Part shown: piece after piece, positions 1-8,368 of the stretch
Position numbering within the stretch: the first letter of the stretch is position 1
How the letters are laid out: each line of letters begins with the position of its first letter
Program-made: the position numbers and the translations under genes
The notes under the pieces: generated by a model
What the model was told of the DNA's origin: nothing
Databases searched by the model: none
What the model saw: the letters and a program-made list of their open reading frames with translations, nothing else
From: Chloroflexota bacterium
Lineage (GTDB): Bacteria; Chloroflexota; Limnocylindria; Limnocylindrales; CSP1-4
Direction: 5' to 3'
DNA: 22,872 nucleotides
Assembly (NCBI GenBank): GCA_021777365.1
Contig: JAJYDP010000005.1
Span: 1-22,872 of the forward strand

Positions 1-1488
1 GTACATCCGGCCCAACAGCTCGCCCCGCGCCTGCCCGTCGCCGTGCTCGCCGCTGATCGAGCCGCCGAGGGAGACCACCAGGTCGGCCGCCCGCTCGATG
101 TAGGCCCGGAAGGCCGCCACGCCCTCCGGTGTGTGGAAGTCGAAGTCGTTGCGGACGTGCACGCAGCCCTGGCCGAAGTGCCCGTACCAGGCGCCGTGGT
201 AGCCGAACTCGTCCCAGAGCGCGGAGGCGGCCCGCAGGTACGTCCCGAGCTGCCCGGGAGCCACCGCGGCATCCTCCCAGCCCTCGTGGGTGTGCGTCCC
301 GTCGACGTCGATGGCGGTCGCCCCGAGGCCCGACTCCCGCACCAGCCAGACGCGGGCCTGGCGCTCCGCGTCGTCGTACCGCCGCCAGGTGACGTGCGCC
401 GGCAGGTCGGCCACGAACGCCTCGGCCAGGCGGTCCGCCTCGAGCGGGTCGTTCGACCCGAGCTCCGCGACGAGCCAGCCGTGCCCCTCGGGCAGCAGCG
501 GGAGGTGCTCGACGTTCAGGGGGCGGGCGCGCATCTGGTCGGTGAGCCGCTGGTCGAACCCCTCCAGCGCGAGCAGCGGGTGCCGCAGGAGCGAGGGCAC
601 GGCGTCGGCGGCGGCGAAGATGTCCGGGTAGCCCAGCACGACCATGCGGCGATGCCGTGGGCTGACGGCGAGGTGGAGCGTAGCCTCGGTGACCACCACG
701 CAGGTCGACTCCGAGCCGACCAGCGCCCGGGCAACGTGGAAGCCGCGCTCGGGGAGCAGCTCGTCGAGGTTGTAGCCGCTCACCCGCCGGGGGATGTCGG
801 GGAAGCGCTCGCGCACCAGGTCGCCATAGCGGTCGCGGATCGCCCGCAGCCAGCGCAGGATCTCGGCCAGCCGGCCCTCTGCTGCCACTGCGGCCGCGTA
901 CGCCGCGTCGTCGTACGCGCCGACCTCGATCGTCTCGCCGCCGTACAGGACGGCCGTGAGCCGGGCGACGTTATCGACCGTCTTGCCGGCGAACAGCGCG
1001 TGGCTCCCGCACGAGTTGTTGCCGATCATCCCGCCGAGGGTGCACCAGGCGTGCGTGGCCGGATCGGGGCCGAAGGTGAGTCCGTGCGCCTCGGCCGCGC
1101 GGCGCAGGTCGTCGAGCACCACGCCGGGCTGCACGCGCGCGGTCCGCGCCACGGGGTCGATCCCCAGGATCGCGGTCATGTGCCGGCTGACATCCAGGAT
1201 GACCGCCGTGTTACAGGCCTGTCCGGCGAGGCTCGTCCCTGTCCCGCGCGCCAGCACCGGCACGTCGTGCGCGGCGCACACCCGCATGGTGGCCGCCACG
1301 TCGTCGTGGTCGCGCGGAAAGACGATGCCGATGGGGACCTGGCGGTAATTGGACGAGTCGGTGGCGTAGACGGCGCGGGTGGCGGGATCGAAGGCGACCT
1401 CGCCGCGCACGGCGGCGGAGAGGTCCGCCTCCAGGACGAGTGACCGTTCGTCGCGTGGCGCCGCGCGCGTTGTGCCGCCGGCGATCAT
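1..1488 (-). CDS. FAD-linked oxidase (GlcD/Dld-like), probably the N-terminal part of an FAD/Fe-S fusion; 3' end outside window
   Basis: This is a flavin oxidase of the PCMH/vanillyl-alcohol oxidase fold, likely oxidising a 2-hydroxy acid (D-lactate or glycolate type) at the membrane. The visible 496 codons are open to the window edge with no stop. The FAD-binding domain lies at about residues 45-220, with the pyrophosphate loop RGTGTSLAGQ (residues 81-90) and GGMIGNNSCGTH (about 153-164). A C-terminal FAD-oxidase domain follows and reaches SGEHGDGQARGELL near residue 479. That HGDG signature, followed by MY, is typical of roughly 950-residue proteins in which a cysteine-rich Fe-S (CCG) domain follows; this is known for the family and not visible here. 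The ATG overlaps the SulP stop by four bases (ATGA), so translation is probably coupled. No separate Shine-Dalgarno sequence is obvious. The exact substrate cannot be told. Confidence 0.88.
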   Translation of the reverse strand, partial: MIAGGTTRAAPRDERSLVLEADLSAAVRGEVAFDPATRAVYATDSSNYRQVPIGIVFPRDHDDVAATMRVCAAHDVPVLARGTGTSLAGQACNTAVILDVSRHMTAILGIDPVARTARVQPGVVLDDLRRAAEAHGLTFGPDPATHAWCTLGGMIGNNSCGSHALFAGKTVDNVARLTAVLYGGETIEVGAYDDAAYAAAVAAEGRLAEILRWLRAIRDRYGDLVRERFPDIPRRVSGYNLDELLPERGFHVARALVGSESTCVVVTEATLHLAVSPRHRRMVVLGYPDIFAAADAVPSLLRHPLLALEGFDQRLTDQMRARPLNVEHLPLLPEGHGWLVAELGSNDPLEADRLAEAFVADLPAHVTWRRYDDAERQARVWLVRESGLGATAIDVDGTHTHEGWEDAAVAPGQLGTYLRAASALWDEFGYHGAWYGHFGQGCVHVRNDFDFHTPEGVAAFRAYIERAADLVVSLGGSISGEHGDGQARGELLGRMY

Positions 1489-3215
1489 CGTGGCGCGGGG
1501 GCAGGAGCGGCTGACCCCCCGGCGTCGACCCGGCGATCCTGCGCCGCCGAGGCCCCGGGACGCAGGGCGGCGATCGCGTCGTCCACGCTGTTGAACACGC
1601 GACCCTCGAAGCGGGCCCGCAGTGTCCCGGTGTTCAGCTCGGTCCCCAGGCGGCCGAAGGGATGCGCGAAAGCCAGGACCACCTTGCGGGCCGCCAGCTC
1701 GCCGTCCAGCTCGGAGAGCACCTGGGCCCCCGTGAAGTCCACGTCGTCGATCCCGATGGCCTCGATGACCAGCGCGCGGACGGGCTCGCGGGCGTCGTCG
1801 ACGACCGCGCGGACGCGAGCGGCGAAGTGCTGCGCGTTGGCGTAGAAGAGCGGCGCGTCGTAGCGGAAGACGCGCACGCCCACGGGCAGCGAGGCGTCCG
1901 GGTGGTGCCGCTGGGAGACCCACACGCCCTCTGTCCCCGGCAGCCGGGCGAGCACGGCGTCGTGGGGGCGGGCGCTCAGGTAGGTGCGGCGGAGCAGGGC
2001 GAGCGCGATCGCCAGGTAGATCCCCTGCTCGATCCCGATCAGCGCCACCACCAGCAGCGTGACGACCGCGATCGCCCATTCCGGGCGGCTGTACCGCGCC
2101 ACGGTGGCGAGGTCACGCCACTTCACGAGCTTCACGCCGACCGCCACGAGGATCCCCCCGAGCGTCGCCTCCGGCAGGTCCGCCAGCAGTCCGGTCGCCG
2201 CCAGCAGCACCGCCGCCACCAGCACGCCGGCGGTCAGGTTGACGACCTGGCTCCGGCCGTTGGACGCGGCGACCACGCCCGTTCTGGTCGGGCTGGCGTC
2301 GAGGGCGAAGCCGCCGAGCAGCCCGGAGACCATGCTCGCGGCGCCGACGGCGACGAACTCGCGGTCCACGCGGACGTCGTAGCCGCCGGCGACGGCGAAG
2401 CCGCGCGCGGTGGCCGCCGTCTGGGCGAGCACGATGAAGAAGATCGGGATCGCCACGGGCACCAGCGAGCTCACCGCTGCCGGGGTGATGCCGGGGAGCG
2501 CCAGTGACGGCAGGCCGGGCGGCAGGGTTCCCACCACGGCGACGCCGTGGTGGCCCAGGTCGAACACGGCGACGGCGACCAGGGATCCCACGACGGCAAC
2601 CAGCGCCCCCGGGAAGCGGGGGCCGAGGCGCTCGCCGCCGACGACGATGACCAGGACGGCCAGCCCGATCGCCAGCGTGAGCACGTTGGCGCTGTGCAGG
2701 TCGCGCACCACCCCGACCAGGCTCGCCACCGTGCCGCCCGGCACCGAGGGGATGCCCAGCAGGACGTGGATCTGGCCGATCACCACCGTGATCCCGATCC
2801 CGGACAGGAAGCCGGACATCACCGGGCGCGAGAGCAGGTCCGCCAGGAAGCCCAGGCGCGCGACGCCCGCGACGAGGACGGCGAGGCCGACCAGGAGCCC
2901 CAGGAGCACGACGCGCGCGGGGTAATCGGGGGCGGCGACGGCGACGATCGATCCCACGCCCACCGCGATCATCGGGTTGATCGTGGAGTCCGGGCCGATC
3001 GACAGCTGCCGGGAGGTCGACAGCAGCACGGCACCCAGCGCGCCGGCGAGGAAGGCGTAGAGCCCGGTGATGGGGGGCATCGCCGCGAGCTTCGCGTCGG
3101 CCATGCTCTCCGGGACGCAGATGGCGGCCAGGGTCAGGCCGGCGAGGAGGTCGGTCCCGAGCCAGACACGTGCGTACCCGCGAAGGCTGGGGAGGAAGAA
3201 GCCCCTCACGTCCAT
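1485..3215 (-). CDS. SulP family anion transporter with STAS domain
   Basis: This is a 576-residue membrane transporter of the SulP/SLC26 family. Members carry sulfate, bicarbonate or other anions, and the substrate cannot be assigned here. Residues about 20-420 are a series of hydrophobic helices rich in Gly, Ala, Val and Leu, with the early family motif around TDLLAGLTLAAICVPESMAD (21-40) and SIGPDSTINP. A cytoplasmic STAS domain spans roughly residues 448-552 and includes DVDFTGAQVL near 492-501. A short Ala/Pro tail closes the protein. The ATG has a good GGGAG Shine-Dalgarno seven bases upstream. The cyclase gene ends 44 nt upstream on the same strand with no clear promoter between, and the downstream oxidase overlaps the stop, so a three-gene transcript is plausible. 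Confidence 0.93.
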   Translation of the reverse strand: MDVRGFFLPSLRGYARVWLGTDLLAGLTLAAICVPESMADAKLAAMPPITGLYAFLAGALGAVLLSTSRQLSIGPDSTINPMIAVGVGSIVAVAAPDYPARVVLLGLLVGLAVLVAGVARLGFLADLLSRPVMSGFLSGIGITVVIGQIHVLLGIPSVPGGTVASLVGVVRDLHSANVLTLAIGLAVLVIVVGGERLGPRFPGALVAVVGSLVAVAVFDLGHHGVAVVGTLPPGLPSLALPGITPAAVSSLVPVAIPIFFIVLAQTAATARGFAVAGGYDVRVDREFVAVGAASMVSGLLGGFALDASPTRTGVVAASNGRSQVVNLTAGVLVAAVLLAATGLLADLPEATLGGILVAVGVKLVKWRDLATVARYSRPEWAIAVVTLLVVALIGIEQGIYLAIALALLRRTYLSARPHDAVLARLPGTEGVWVSQRHHPDASLPVGVRVFRYDAPLFYANAQHFAARVRAVVDDAREPVRALVIEAIGIDDVDFTGAQVLSELDGELAARKVVLAFAHPFGRLGTELNTGTLRARFEGRVFNSVDDAIAALRPGASAAQDRRVDAGGSAAPAPAPR

Positions 3216-3259
3216 GGCGCCGCTCCCGACAGCCGACCAGGATCAGTCACGACGGCGCG

Positions 3260-6200
3260 TCAGCGGTCGGGGCTCGCGACCTCGGGCGCGCCGGGGGGAA
3301 CTGCCTCCGGCGAGCCCGCGCCACCGTGTCCCGGCCGAGCGGCCAGTGCGTCGTCCAGGCGTGCGAGCAGGGACCGGGCACCGAGGCGTTCCAGGATCTC
3401 CCGGGACGTGGACGCGGCCGCGCGCACCTCGGGCTCTGTCGGATCGAGCAGGAGCGCCATGTCGATGCCGGTGAGGGCCTCGTCGAAGACCAGGCCGAGG
3501 TCCCGCCAGATCCGGCGGGCCTCCCGGTACTGGGCGATCGCCTCGGCGGGGCGGCCCCCGGCGGCGGCCAGGCCCGCGCGGATCGACGCCCGACGTGCCT
3601 CCACGGCCGGGGCATGGTACCCACCGCGGTCGATCGCCGCGAGCTCCGCCGAAGCGGCCTCGGGCCGGCCCTCCCAGAGCGCCGCCCTCGCCGCGGACAT
3701 CCGCTCGCCCGTGGAGCTGACGCCCCCCATGGCAGCGGCCGCGCGATCGAACGCCTGCGCAGCCTCGGCGAGGCGCCCTGCCGCGAACGCCGCGGTCCCC
3801 TGCGCGTCGTTCAGCTGCAACAGCAGTGCCGGATCCGCGCGATCCCCCACCAGGCGTTCGATCTCCGCCAGCGTGTCTCCGACGGGTGCGCCGCGGAACG
3901 CGGGAACCAGGAGCGCATTTGCCAGGAGCTCCACCCGGCTCGCGGCCGGAGGGTCGTCGGCGAGCGCCTCGGCGAGCACCGCCGTCGACCCGTCCCAGTC
4001 GCCCAGCAGGAACCGCTGGAAGCCGAGCCCGGTCGCGTACCCGAAGACCCAGTAGCGCTGGCCGATCCGTCGTGCCAGCGCCAGGCCCTCGCGCTGCGCC
4101 TCGAGGCTGGCGGCCGGGTCGATGTCGCCCTGCGAGACCGTCCGGTTGTTCAGCGCGCGCAGCAGCGTGGTCGTGAGCCCGCTCGAGCGTGCCAGCCGTT
4201 CTCCGGCCTCGATGACCCCGATCCCCTCCCGGAGGCGGCCAAGGTCGCAGAGCACCGAGCCCTTGGTGACCAGGGCGTCCGCGAGGAGCGCCACGAGGTC
4301 CCCGTGCTCGGCGACCTCGAGCGCGCGGTCGGCCATCTCGATGGCCAGACGGTGGTCACCACCGAAGTAGTGGCAGCGTGCCAGCTGGCTGTGGATCGCC
4401 ACCACCGCGGGATCGTCGCCCAGGTCGTCGAACTCCGCGACCGCGGGCTCGAGGACCGCAAGCGCCGGCGCGGTCCGTCGGGCGTTCAGCAGCGTCCGCC
4501 CCAGCGCGGCGACCGCTCGGGCCGTGGCGACCCGGTCTCCCGATGCACGCCGCCGCTCCACCGCCTCGCGCAGGAAGGCCTCGGCATCGTCGTAGCGTGC
4601 CGCGCCCGAGGACTCCTCACCGGCATGCTCGCACAGGTCGGCGAGCTCGGCCGGGTCGCGTGTCACGCCGATCGCCTGCCGGAGGAAGGTCACGGCCTGT
4701 TCGTGGGCGCCGAGTGCCGCGGCCCGCTCGGCGGCTCCCCTGAGCGCGACGCGCGCCTGACCGGCGAGGGCATCCGCCTCGGGGCCTTCCGCCGCGTTCT
4801 GGTGCGCCGCCAGGTAGTGCCCGGCGAGCGCACCGGCGAGCTCGTCCGCGCCGACCGATTCGAAGAACCGGGCGGCGGCGAGATGGCGGGTCTTGCGGTC
4901 GGGCCTGGCCAGGGTGTTGTAGGCCACCTCGCGGATGAGCGCCTGGACGAACACGTACTGCCCGCGTTCCGGCGAACGGGGATCCGCCTCGATCGCCAGG
5001 ATCTCGCGGCGAACGAGTCCCTTGAGACGCTGGTCGAGCGCCGCCTCGGGGACACCGGAGACGACGGAGAGGCTCGCCAGGGTGAAGCTCTGGCCGAGGA
5101 CCGCAGCGTCCGACACGAGCGCCCGGTCGTCGGGAGCGAGACCGTCGAGACGGCTGGCGATCAGGGCGGTCAGCGTCTCGGGCACGGCCAGCGAGGTCAG
5201 GTCCCCCGCCGGGACGTACGTGCCGTCCTCGCCCGGGACGAGGCGGCCCTCCGCGACGAGCATCCGAACGGTCTCCACCGCGTAGAGCGGCACCCCGTCG
5301 GCGCGCGCCACGATGGCCCGTGCAGCCACCTCCGGGAGGCCGGGCGTCAGACCGGCGAGGAGCTCGCGCATCGACGCCTCGGCCAGCGGCTCGAGGTAGA
5401 GGCTGGTGAAATTGCGCTTGCCGGCCCCCCAGGTGGGCCGGCGCTCGAGGAGCAGGGGACGGGCCAGCGTGATGACGAAGATGGGGACATTCCTGGACCA
5501 CTCCAGGAGGTGGTCGACGAAGTCGATCAGGCCGGCATCGGCGAAGTGGAAGTCCTCGAAGACCATCACCACCGGTGCCGTGGCGGCGAGCCGCTCGAAG
5601 AAGGTGCGCCATGCCCCGAAGAGCTGCTCGGGGTCGGCGACGCTGCGCTCGATCCCGAGCAGCGCGAGCAGCGCAGGTTCGATCCAGCGTCGCTCGGCCT
5701 CGTCGGGCACGTGGCGCACGAGCGTCGCCGCGACCTTCTCCCGCGTGGTCGACTCGTCGTCCGCCTCGAGGAGGCCGGCCCGGGCGCGGACCATCTCCCC
5801 GAGCGCCCAGAAGCTGATCCCCTCGCCGTAGGCAGGGCTGCGTCCGTCGTGCAGCCAGATGGTCTCGACGAGCCCGTCGAGGTACTTGCGGAGCTCCCAC
5901 GCGAGCCGGCTCTTGCCAATCCCAGCGGGGCCGATCACCGAGGCGAGCCGCGCGCGGCGATCGCGCGACGTGGCGTGGTAGAGATCCTTGAGCTGGCGGA
6001 GCTCGTCGTCCCGGCCCACGAACGGAGCCTCGAGCGTCTCCGCACGGTTCCGCCCACCCCGCTGCGCCACCACCCGCAACGCCCGGAACGCCGGCACCGG
6101 TGCGGCCTTGCCCTTGAGGACCTGGGGCCCCGCCTCCTCGAACGCGATCGCCCGGCTCGACGCGCGCTGCGTCGCTTCGCCCACGAGGACCGAGCCCGGC

Positions 6201-6853
6201 GGCGCGACCGACTGCAGGCGACTCGCGGTGTTCACGAGGTCCCCCGCCACCAGGCCCTGGTTCACCGCACCCAGGGTCACTGCCGCCTCGCCGGTCATGA
6301 GGCCGGCCCGGGCCAGCGCGGACGGACCGAGCGCCCGCACCCCGGCCACCAGGTCCAGGGCGGCGCGGACCGCGCGCTCCGCGTCGTCCTCGTGCGCAAC
6401 CGGGGCTCCCCAAACGGCCATCACCGCGTCGCCGATGAACTTCTCGACCGTGCCGCCGTACCGGCCGATCACGTCCGAGGCGAGCTCGAAGTAGCGCGTC
6501 AGCGTGTCGCGGACCTCCTCCGCGTCGCGTTCCTCGGCGAACGGCGTGAACCCCACGAGATCGGCGAAGAGAACCGTGACGAGCCTGCGTTCGGCCTGGG
6601 GAACCGTGGCGGGTGCCGGGGCCGGCTCGACGCGCGCGACGGCGCCGGGGCCCTGGGGACGGCGATCGGCTGCTGCTGCCCTCGGCGGGCCGGCGGGTGC
6701 CACGTCGAGGGGGCTGGCACACTCACCGCAGAAGCGGTCACCGGGATCGTTGAGGGCGCCGCAGGCGGGACACGCGGACGCCAGCGGCGCGGCGCACTGG
6801 GAGCAGAACTTCCGGCCGGGCCTGTTCTCGGCACCGCAGCTCGAGCAGATCAC
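3260..6853 (-). CDS. Class III adenylate/guanylate cyclase with N-terminal double zinc ribbon, AAA ATPase domain and C-terminal TPR region
   Basis: This 1197-residue signalling protein probably makes a cyclic nucleotide from NTP in the cytoplasm. Two zinc ribbons use C3/C6/C17/C20 and C28/C31/C42/C45. The cyclase domain spans about 88-262: metal aspartates D98 (FADLVGFT) and D142 (FIGDAVMAVWG), purine-binding K138, and transition-state N208 and R212 are present. The second purine-specifying position is Gln199 rather than Asp or Glu. A STAND/AAA-type NTPase follows, with Walker A GPAGIGKS (308-315) and Walker B VVMVFED (428-434). The rest, from about 640 on, is alpha-helical TPR-like repeats. 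I chose GTG at 6853 over an ATG at 6910: it is preceded by GGAGGAGG about nine bases upstream, and the protein then begins directly at the zinc ribbon, as usual for this family. The architecture resembles mammalian soluble adenylyl cyclase. Confidence 0.92.
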   Translation of the reverse strand: MICSSCGAENRPGRKFCSQCAAPLASACPACGALNDPGDRFCGECASPLDVAPAGPPRAAAADRRPQGPGAVARVEPAPAPATVPQAERRLVTVLFADLVGFTPFAEERDAEEVRDTLTRYFELASDVIGRYGGTVEKFIGDAVMAVWGAPVAHEDDAERAVRAALDLVAGVRALGPSALARAGLMTGEAAVTLGAVNQGLVAGDLVNTASRLQSVAPPGSVLVGEATQRASSRAIAFEEAGPQVLKGKAAPVPAFRALRVVAQRGGRNRAETLEAPFVGRDDELRQLKDLYHATSRDRRARLASVIGPAGIGKSRLAWELRKYLDGLVETIWLHDGRSPAYGEGISFWALGEMVRARAGLLEADDESTTREKVAATLVRHVPDEAERRWIEPALLALLGIERSVADPEQLFGAWRTFFERLAATAPVVMVFEDFHFADAGLIDFVDHLLEWSRNVPIFVITLARPLLLERRPTWGAGKRNFTSLYLEPLAEASMRELLAGLTPGLPEVAARAIVARADGVPLYAVETVRMLVAEGRLVPGEDGTYVPAGDLTSLAVPETLTALIASRLDGLAPDDRALVSDAAVLGQSFTLASLSVVSGVPEAALDQRLKGLVRREILAIEADPRSPERGQYVFVQALIREVAYNTLARPDRKTRHLAAARFFESVGADELAGALAGHYLAAHQNAAEGPEADALAGQARVALRGAAERAAALGAHEQAVTFLRQAIGVTRDPAELADLCEHAGEESSGAARYDDAEAFLREAVERRRASGDRVATARAVAALGRTLLNARRTAPALAVLEPAVAEFDDLGDDPAVVAIHSQLARCHYFGGDHRLAIEMADRALEVAEHGDLVALLADALVTKGSVLCDLGRLREGIGVIEAGERLARSSGLTTTLLRALNNRTVSQGDIDPAASLEAQREGLALARRIGQRYWVFGYATGLGFQRFLLGDWDGSTAVLAEALADDPPAASRVELLANALLVPAFRGAPVGDTLAEIERLVGDRADPALLLQLNDAQGTAAFAAGRLAEAAQAFDRAAAAMGGVSSTGERMSAARAALWEGRPEAASAELAAIDRGGYHAPAVEARRASIRAGLAAAGGRPAEAIAQYREARRIWRDLGLVFDEALTGIDMALLLDPTEPEVRAAASTSREILERLGARSLLARLDDALAARPGHGGAGSPEAVPPGAPEVASPDR

Positions 6854-6885
6854 GCCCTCTCGCCTCCTCCTCGACGGTGGGGCGC

Positions 6886-6891
6886 AGCGTA
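6886..6891 (-). promoter_or_regulatory. Putative -10 box of the cyclase gene
   Basis: TACGCT on the minus strand lies 32 bases before the GTG start at 6853 and would give a leader of about 25 nt containing the GGAGG ribosome site. No recognisable -35 box is present, so this is a tentative call. Confidence 0.35.
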
Positions 6892-7001
6892 CCCGATGCG
6901 GCGCAGACATTCACGCGGCCATCGGTCGGCAAGGAGCCACCGGGACCGGCGGCGCCACCCGGCCCACGGGCGGGTGGGAGGCGGGATCCAGGTCGGGGAA
7001 G

Positions 7002-7077
7002 TGGCTCCGGCGGCAGGACTCGAACCTGCGACCAAGCGGTTAACAGCCGCCCGCTCTACCGACTGAGCTACGCCGGA
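7002..7077 (-). tRNA. tRNA-Asn(GTT), CCA encoded
   Basis: The minus strand folds into a full cloverleaf. The 7-bp acceptor stem is TCCGGCG/CGCCGGA, the D arm is GCTC..GAGC, and the anticodon loop CTGTTAA has anticodon GTT at 7044-7042. The T arm is GCAGG-TTCGAGT-CCTGC and the discriminator base is G. The 3' CCA is encoded at 7004-7002. The anticodon stem contains one G-U pair. The gene decodes AAC/AAU. Confidence 0.97.
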
Positions 7078-7091
7078 TCGGCAACCGCCGG

Positions 7092-7097
7092 AGTATA
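7092..7097 (-). promoter_or_regulatory. -10 box of the tRNA-Asn gene
   Basis: TATACT on the minus strand ends 14 bases before the mature tRNA 5' end, giving a short precursor leader of about 7-8 nt. It is the same hexamer as the Nudix promoter at 8355. No good -35 is visible. The site sits in the 54-bp gap after the PHP gene. Confidence 0.6.
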
Positions 7098-7131
7098 GCC
7101 GACCGACCGCCGGGCGGGCGCGCGGCGAGGA

Positions 7132-8349
7132 TCAGGACAGCAGCGCGATCGGGTTGGTGAAGGCCCAGGGCTCGCCGAAGCGCCAGGCCTCGACCCGGTA
7201 CGACCCCGGGCCCGGGGCGTCCGCGGCGAGTGTCCGGCCGTGGGTCCGCGCGATCTCCTCGCCGTCCCGGAGGATCCGGAGCGACGCCGGGAGTGGGCTC
7301 GCCGCGCGCACCTGCGCGCCGCCGGACTTCCACGGCAGCCAGCCGCCCGAACCGACGTGCCGGCCCCCGGAATCCCCCGCGGTGAACTCGAGCCCGAGCG
7401 CGTCTCCCAGCCGGCGGTTGGCGAAGTAGAGGCGCCCCTCCCCGATCGCCCGCAGGATCGCGGACCGGGCCGGCTCCAGGTCCGCGGGGAGCGGCTCGTC
7501 GAGCAGCAGGTAATTGGTGAACGCCCGGAACACCTGGAGGTACGGGAAGATCGTCCACGTCCGGCCGAACGCGCGGACCCGGAACGCGTGGGCATCCGTC
7601 CCGCTCACGCCGACGGTGAGCCGGGCGCCGCCGGCGAAGCGCGGTTCGTCCGATCCGCCCGGGCCGGGGACGGCATCGGCGCGCGAATCGGCCGGGGCAT
7701 CGGCGGGCCAGTCGGCGGGCGAATCGGCCGGGGCTTCCGCGGCTCCCACTCGTCCGCCGTGCGCCACCGGGAATGGCGCGCCGGCCACCGGCCGATTCAG
7801 GTCGTCCCACCAGCGCAGCACGCGGTCGGAAGGACCGCGCAGTCCGGTCCCGGGGAGCAGCGCGTGGAGCAGCCGGTTGCGCGGCGTCAGTCGCTCCGCC
7901 CATTCGCTCATGAAGTTCCAGAGCTCGATCCCGCGCATCCCGCGCACCTGCCAGTCGTGCCAGGGATAGGGCGGGAGCGACGGCATCGCCACGCCGCGGC
8001 GCTCGTCGGGATGGGCGATGTGGGTCAGGGCACCGCGGTTCCCGAGGATCCCGATCGCCTCGGCCGGGGCGAGGGTCGGATCGAGCGGCTCCGTGCCGAG
8101 CGCCGCCGCCTCGCCGTAGACGAGCATGTGGTCGCCGTCGTCCGGCGTCCACTCGTAGCCGACGATGACGACGACGCCGCCGTGGATCCCCTCGAAGCCA
8201 CGGTACGTGGGGGCGAGGGTGTTGTGGTCGGTCATCCCGATCCATTCGAGCCCGGCCCGCCGGGCGTCGCGGGCGATCTCTTCGAGCGTGCCGGTCCCGT
8301 CGCTGAAGACCGAGTGGATGTGGAGGGCTCCGGGGCTGTGGTGGGTCAC
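7132..8349 (-). CDS. PHP-domain metallohydrolase, CehA/McbA-like
   Basis: This 405-residue protein belongs to the PHP superfamily of metal-dependent phosphoesterases/hydrolases and is closest in layout to CehA/McbA-type proteins. Metal-ligand motifs are visible: HIHSVFSDG (H10, H12, D17), MTDHNT (D41, H42), GYEWT (E66), THIAHPDE (H110, H113) and a late SGTDAHA. The C-terminal part (about 330-405) reads like a beta-rich domain common in this group. Between about residues 205 and 226 a low-complexity PAD-type repeat is inserted, encoded by a 12-bp tandem repeat. The start is GTG at 8349. It has no Shine-Dalgarno but lies six bases after a TAGTAT -10 box, so the mRNA is probably leaderless. The gene is divergent from the Nudix gene, with 19 bp between start codons. 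Substrate unknown. Confidence 0.85.
   Translation of the reverse strand: MTHHSPGALHIHSVFSDGTGTLEEIARDARRAGLEWIGMTDHNTLAPTYRGFEGIHGGVVVIVGYEWTPDDGDHMLVYGEAAALGTEPLDPTLAPAEAIGILGNRGALTHIAHPDERRGVAMPSLPPYPWHDWQVRGMRGIELWNFMSEWAERLTPRNRLLHALLPGTGLRGPSDRVLRWWDDLNRPVAGAPFPVAHGGRVGAAEAPADSPADWPADAPADSRADAVPGPGGSDEPRFAGGARLTVGVSGTDAHAFRVRAFGRTWTIFPYLQVFRAFTNYLLLDEPLPADLEPARSAILRAIGEGRLYFANRRLGDALGLEFTAGDSGGRHVGSGGWLPWKSGGAQVRAASPLPASLRILRDGEEIARTHGRTLAADAPGPGSYRVEAWRFGEPWAFTNPIALLS
7672..7734 (-). repeat. 12-bp tandem repeat, five imperfect units, inside the PHP gene
   Basis: The core atcggc (once gtcggc) recurs on the plus strand exactly every 12 bases, at 7675, 7687, 7699, 7711 and 7723. On the coding strand it gives a PAD-x repeat of four residues per unit. 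The period is a multiple of three, so gain or loss of units would keep the frame. Confidence 0.8.
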
Positions 8350-8354
8350 GAACC

Positions 8355-8361
8355 TATACTA
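8355..8361. promoter_or_regulatory. Shared symmetric -10 element driving divergent leaderless PHP and Nudix genes
   Basis: The plus strand carries TATACT at 8355-8360, eight bases before the Nudix ATG (8369). The minus strand carries TAGTAT at 8361-8356, six bases before the PHP GTG (8349). Both spacings match transcription starting at or next to the start codon, and neither gene has a Shine-Dalgarno sequence. The two hexamers overlap by five bases, so one melted region could serve both directions. Confidence 0.6.
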
Positions 8362-8368
8362 CGGGCCC

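Noticed and set aside
43..1443. Long plus-strand open frame
   Set aside because: It is antisense to the FAD-linked oxidase, whose minus-strand translation shows clear family motifs. In DNA this GC-rich the opposite frame stays open by chance.
6854..6910. Upstream ATG for the cyclase
   Set aside because: It would add 19 Arg/Pro-rich residues before the zinc ribbon, has no ribosome site, and lies upstream of the -10 candidate's expected transcript start.
3170..7066. Plus-strand open frame of nearly 1300 codons
   Set aside because: It is antisense to the cyclase and has an Arg/Gly/Pro-rich composition without domains; it even runs through the tRNA gene.
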